From contig NZ_CP136562.1 of assembly GCF_018215265.2 (NCBI RefSeq), forward strand, positions 3,596,001 through 3,660,000: a stretch of DNA of 64,000 nt. Direction: 5' to 3'. Below the pieces are notes generated by a model. It made no database searches. It was not told the origin of the DNA and saw only the letters and a program-made list of their open reading frames with translations. Positions within the stretch are counted from its first letter, which is position 1, and each line of letters begins with the position of its first letter. Source of the stretch: Paenarthrobacter sp. GOM3 (GTDB lineage Bacteria; Actinomycetota; Actinomycetes; Actinomycetales; Micrococcaceae). The position numbers and the translations under genes were made by a program. Below are positions 61,573 through 64,000 of the stretch, piece after piece.

Positions 61573-62451
61573 CTAGGAAGTTGACCGCGGATGCATGATC
61601 CGCATCTGGTCCCAGGTCCGCTCCGACGCGGCGATGTTGAGGTTGGAGCGTTCACGGTCCAGGGATGCGAGTTCGACGGCGATCGCCTGGACCGCGGTGA
61701 CCGCACCTGTCAGGGAGGGAAAGAAACCGGCACCTTCGGTGGGCACCACGATCCTGTGGTCCGCGTGCGCTGCCACCGGCGATCCCGCGCTGTCGGTGAT
61801 GGAAACTATGGGCGTGCCCAGGTTGTGGGCGATGTCTACGGCCCTCATGGTGCTGTCGTAAACCCGCCAGAGGCTGATGGCGATAACCAGGTCCTCGGCT
61901 CCGAGCCGGGCAATGGCGTTGGTGAGGGCGGCAACGTCGGCGTCCAAGAGCCGCACGTTGTAGCCGGCGATGATGGCGTTGTGCTCCAGCGCCTTGCCGG
62001 GAATGGCGTAGCTGCCTGCCGCGACGATGAAGGTTTGCCGCGCTCCAGCAATCGCTTTCGCAATTTCATGAATGGTGTCGGCGTCCAACGTGCGCTCAAA
62101 GTGGGCCAAATTAGCCCGGTCCGTGGACACCGCAGCCTGTGCAGGACTACTGATGTGGCCGTTGTGTTCGGCCGCGACTTCCACGGCACTGAGGGACGCC
62201 AGGAAGCGCGACCTGAGCTCAAATTGGAAATCCACCCAGCCCTTGAATCCCAGTGTTTGCGCGGTTCTGGTGACCGTTGAGGCGTTGGAGGCAGCTACTG
62301 CGGCGATGTCGCTGACGGAACCGTACGAGGCTAGCCGCGGCTGGGACCGGAGGATGCCAATGACTTGCATCTGCCGCGCAGCGAGCTTCCGTCCCTGGAC
62401 GCGATCGTCCAGCCACTCGGTCAACGTTGACGAGTCGAAATCTTCTTCCAC
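61573..62451 (-). CDS. RpiR/MurR-family regulator (HTH-SIS)
   Basis: A 292-residue regulator. The N-terminal HTH_6 domain includes SVSDIAAVAASNASTVTRTAQTLGFKGWVDFQ, and the SIS sugar-phosphate domain spans about residues 120-255 (FIVAAGSYAIPGKALEHN, VIAISLWRVYDSTMRAV). It diverges from the MFS gene and probably controls it through the TGCACA palindrome between them. It ends 17 bases from the lyase gene stop. Confidence 0.87.
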   Translation of the reverse strand: MEEDFDSSTLTEWLDDRVQGRKLAARQMQVIGILRSQPRLASYGSVSDIAAVAASNASTVTRTAQTLGFKGWVDFQFELRSRFLASLSAVEVAAEHNGHISSPAQAAVSTDRANLAHFERTLDADTIHEIAKAIAGARQTFIVAAGSYAIPGKALEHNAIIAGYNVRLLDADVAALTNAIARLGAEDLVIAISLWRVYDSTMRAVDIAHNLGTPIVSITDSAGSPVAAHADHRIVVPTEGAGFFPSLTGAVTAVQAIAVELASLDRERSNLNIAASERTWDQMRIMHPRSTS

Positions 62452-62498
62452 CTATTGACCTACCTCACACTTTGGCCGTAACTTCGATACATCACTTC

Positions 62499-62514
62499 TG
62501 CACAGACTTGTGCA
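62499..62514. promoter_or_regulatory. TGCACA-N4-TGTGCA palindrome between the RpiR and MFS genes
   Basis: The arms pair perfectly with spacer GACT. It is 48 bases upstream of the RpiR start and 46 bases upstream of the MFS start, a natural shared operator. Confidence 0.5.
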
Positions 62515-62559
62515 TATTCCTCAAAATGTACAACTTGGCCCACTTTGGCAGGAATCACC

Positions 62560-63963
62560 ATGTCTCTCACAGCACGCCTGGATCGTCTGGCTCTCAGTCG
62601 ACCACACTACAAGCTTCTCCTCATCGGAGGCCTCGGCTACTCTTTCGACGGCATGGACGGGGCAGTGGTTGCTTTCCTGCTCCCGCGCATCCAGGAACTG
62701 TGGGGCCTCAGCACCGCCAGCCTCGGACTGGTAGGCTCGGCGGCCCCCTTCGGCTTCTTCTTCGGCGCGATCCTGTCCGGCTGGATGGGCGACCGCTTCG
62801 GCCGCAAGAAGGTCATGCTGTGGGCTCTCGCGTTCTACTGCCTTATGTCGATCATTGCGGCGATGGCCCCGAACTTCGAAATCTTCCTGATTGCACGGAT
62901 CTTTGCAGGACTGGGCGCAGGCGCGGAAAGCGTGATCATCGCGCCGTTCCTGTCAGAGTTCATTCCCCCAAAGCGCCGCGGCTGGTTCATCGGAACCCTT
63001 GCCGGCTTCTTCTCCTTCGGCTTTGTCGCAGCAGCATTGATAGGCCGATTCGTGGTTCCCATGGGCGAGGACGGCTGGCGCTGGGCCCAGGTCCTCACCG
63101 CAATCCCCATCCTCCTCCTGCTCTGGTGGCGCCGGGGACTGCCCGAATCACCCCGCTTCCTGATCAGCCGGGGGCGCGTCGCGGAGGCGACGGCGGTAGT
63201 GGATCGCTTCGAGCAGAGCGTTGTGAAAGCCACTGGCAAGGAACTCGCACCCCTGGAACCCGGTACAGAAGAGATCACCAAGCACGAGCAGAAAATCAGC
63301 GTCTGGAATGCCCTGAAGTTCATGTGGTCCAAGGCGATGCGTCGCCGGACAGCGGTGATCTGGCTCATCTGGTTCGTGATCACGTTCTCCTACTACGGCT
63401 TCTTCTCCTGGATTCCCACCCTGCTGGTCGGCCGCGGCATCACGGTCACCAAGAGCTTCGAGTTCTCGATCCTGATCTACCTTGCACAGATTCCCGGGTA
63501 CTTCTCCGCTGCCTGGTTGTGCGACCGGATCGACCGCAAGAACACCATCGCCCTCTACTTGGCGGGATCGGCCATCAGCGCCTTCTGGCTAAGCCAGTCC
63601 AACGATTCCGGCATGATCCTGCTGGCCGCCGCAACGTTGTCCTTCTTCCTCAACGGCACCTACGCCGGCGTCTACGCCTACACCCCGGAACTCTTCCCCA
63701 CCTGGATGCGCGCTACGGGCGTTGGCCTGGCCAGTGCCGTTGGCCGCATCGGCAGCATCCTGGCACCGTCCATCATCGGCATTTTCGCAGCCTCACTCGG
63801 CTTCGGCGGCGTGTTCACCATGACCACGGTGGTCCTGACCATCGGCGTCCTGGGCGTCGTGATCTTCGGGGCTTCCACGGCCGGCAAGTCCTTGGAGGAC
63901 ATCAACGCTCGCGCCGAGCATGACGCAGCGCCAGACAACCACGCAGGAACGGTCACCAAATGA
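62560..63963 (+). CDS. MFS transporter (organic acid/sugar type)
   Basis: A 467-residue, 12-helix major facilitator. YSFDGMDGAVVAFLLPRIQE in helix 1, SGWMGDRFGRKKVML in the 2-3 loop, LPESPRFLISRGR before the central loop and AYTPELFPTWMRATGVGLAS near helix 10 are typical of the SV2/AAHS-like group. The ATG at 62560 has AGGA six bases upstream; a TTG at 62545 is rejected. It is coupled to the next gene by an ATGA overlap and divergent from the RpiR regulator. Confidence 0.88.
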   Translation: MSLTARLDRLALSRPHYKLLLIGGLGYSFDGMDGAVVAFLLPRIQELWGLSTASLGLVGSAAPFGFFFGAILSGWMGDRFGRKKVMLWALAFYCLMSIIAAMAPNFEIFLIARIFAGLGAGAESVIIAPFLSEFIPPKRRGWFIGTLAGFFSFGFVAAALIGRFVVPMGEDGWRWAQVLTAIPILLLLWWRRGLPESPRFLISRGRVAEATAVVDRFEQSVVKATGKELAPLEPGTEEITKHEQKISVWNALKFMWSKAMRRRTAVIWLIWFVITFSYYGFFSWIPTLLVGRGITVTKSFEFSILIYLAQIPGYFSAAWLCDRIDRKNTIALYLAGSAISAFWLSQSNDSGMILLAAATLSFFLNGTYAGVYAYTPELFPTWMRATGVGLASAVGRIGSILAPSIIGIFAASLGFGGVFTMTTVVLTIGVLGVVIFGASTAGKSLEDINARAEHDAAPDNHAGTVTK

Positions 63964-64000
63964 GCCTCATAAAATCGGACACTACTTTCCAGCAGGCCTT
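63960..64000 (+). CDS. Start of a further operon gene (cut by window end)
   Basis: An ATG at 63960 overlaps the MFS stop (ATGA) and reads MSLIKSDTTFQQA to the window edge. Too short to identify; probably a catabolic enzyme for the imported compound. Confidence 0.45.
   Translation, partial: MSLIKSDTTFQQA

Overview
The window looks like a chromosomal segment of an actinobacterium close to Arthrobacter/Paenarthrobacter (Micrococcaceae). The evidence is high GC with C/G-ending codons, frequent GTG starts, GlnR-like boxes before an ammonium transporter, a factor-independent urate oxidase that matches the Arthrobacter globiformis enzyme as I remember it, and a stand-alone homodimeric-type AceE. 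No rRNA, tRNA, CRISPR array, phage module or insertion sequence was seen. All names come from reading motifs and recalling families; no database search was run.

Region 1 (1-30.7 kb) is a purine/ureide catabolic region. The minus strand carries dctA (cut by the window edge), an SDR, a one-cysteine Asp/hydantoin racemase homologue and an NCS1 permease. Facing them is aceE. Next come a MocA-like cytidylyltransferase, a GNAT protein, a three-gene xanthine dehydrogenase block (XdhC, FAD subunit, fused FeS-Mo subunit), an AzgA-type purine permease, guanine deaminase, 8-oxoguanine deaminase, urate oxidase, an NCS2 urate permease and an AllR-like IclR regulator. The region ends with the operon malic enzyme - malate synthase - HpcH/HpaI-like protein - (S)-ureidoglycine aminohydrolase. 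Together they can feed purines to urate and beyond. Glyoxylate from ureidoglycolate can then be condensed with acetyl-CoA (malate synthase), converted to pyruvate (malic enzyme) and back to acetyl-CoA (AceE), which is the dicarboxylic acid cycle for complete glyoxylate oxidation. A palindrome of the form TTCCGCATTGCGGAA or its relatives recurs in front of dctA, NCS1/aceE, guaD/8-oxoguanine deaminase, a 58-residue protein next to urate oxidase, and malic enzyme. Two unrelated genes interrupt the block: a Thr/Pro-linker lipoprotein and an AbiEi-like/DUF559-like gene bracketed by inverted repeats.

Region 2 (30.7-34.8 kb) holds a small membrane protein, a DinB-like protein, a HATPase-only protein and a class A penicillin-binding protein.

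Region 3 (34.8-47.4 kb) is an uncharacterised catabolic island. A minus-strand operon encodes an MHS-type transporter, a Gfo/Idh/MocA oxidoreductase, a frameshifted old-yellow-enzyme/TIM-barrel fusion and a KSTD-like flavoprotein. IclR and LysR regulators sit between it and a plus-strand operon of a YciI-like protein, a zinc alcohol dehydrogenase and a second KSTD-like flavoprotein.

Region 4 (47.4-64 kb) contains a glutamine amidotransferase, an MFS exporter, an ammonium transporter, a DUF1992 protein, a SulP-carbonic anhydrase fusion, a three-gene cassette (acyl-CoA dehydrogenase-like, PIG-L deacetylase/methyltransferase, glycosyltransferase), a second short adenylate kinase, a PcRGLX/YetA-type polysaccharide lyase-like enzyme, an RpiR regulator and an MFS transporter with the start of a coupled gene.

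Two repeat families stand out. A ~72-bp imperfectly palindromic element occurs four times, once in frame inside the old-yellow-enzyme fusion. A 74-bp stem-loop unit is in three tandem copies near 47.6 kb, with a single relative at 34.8 kb.
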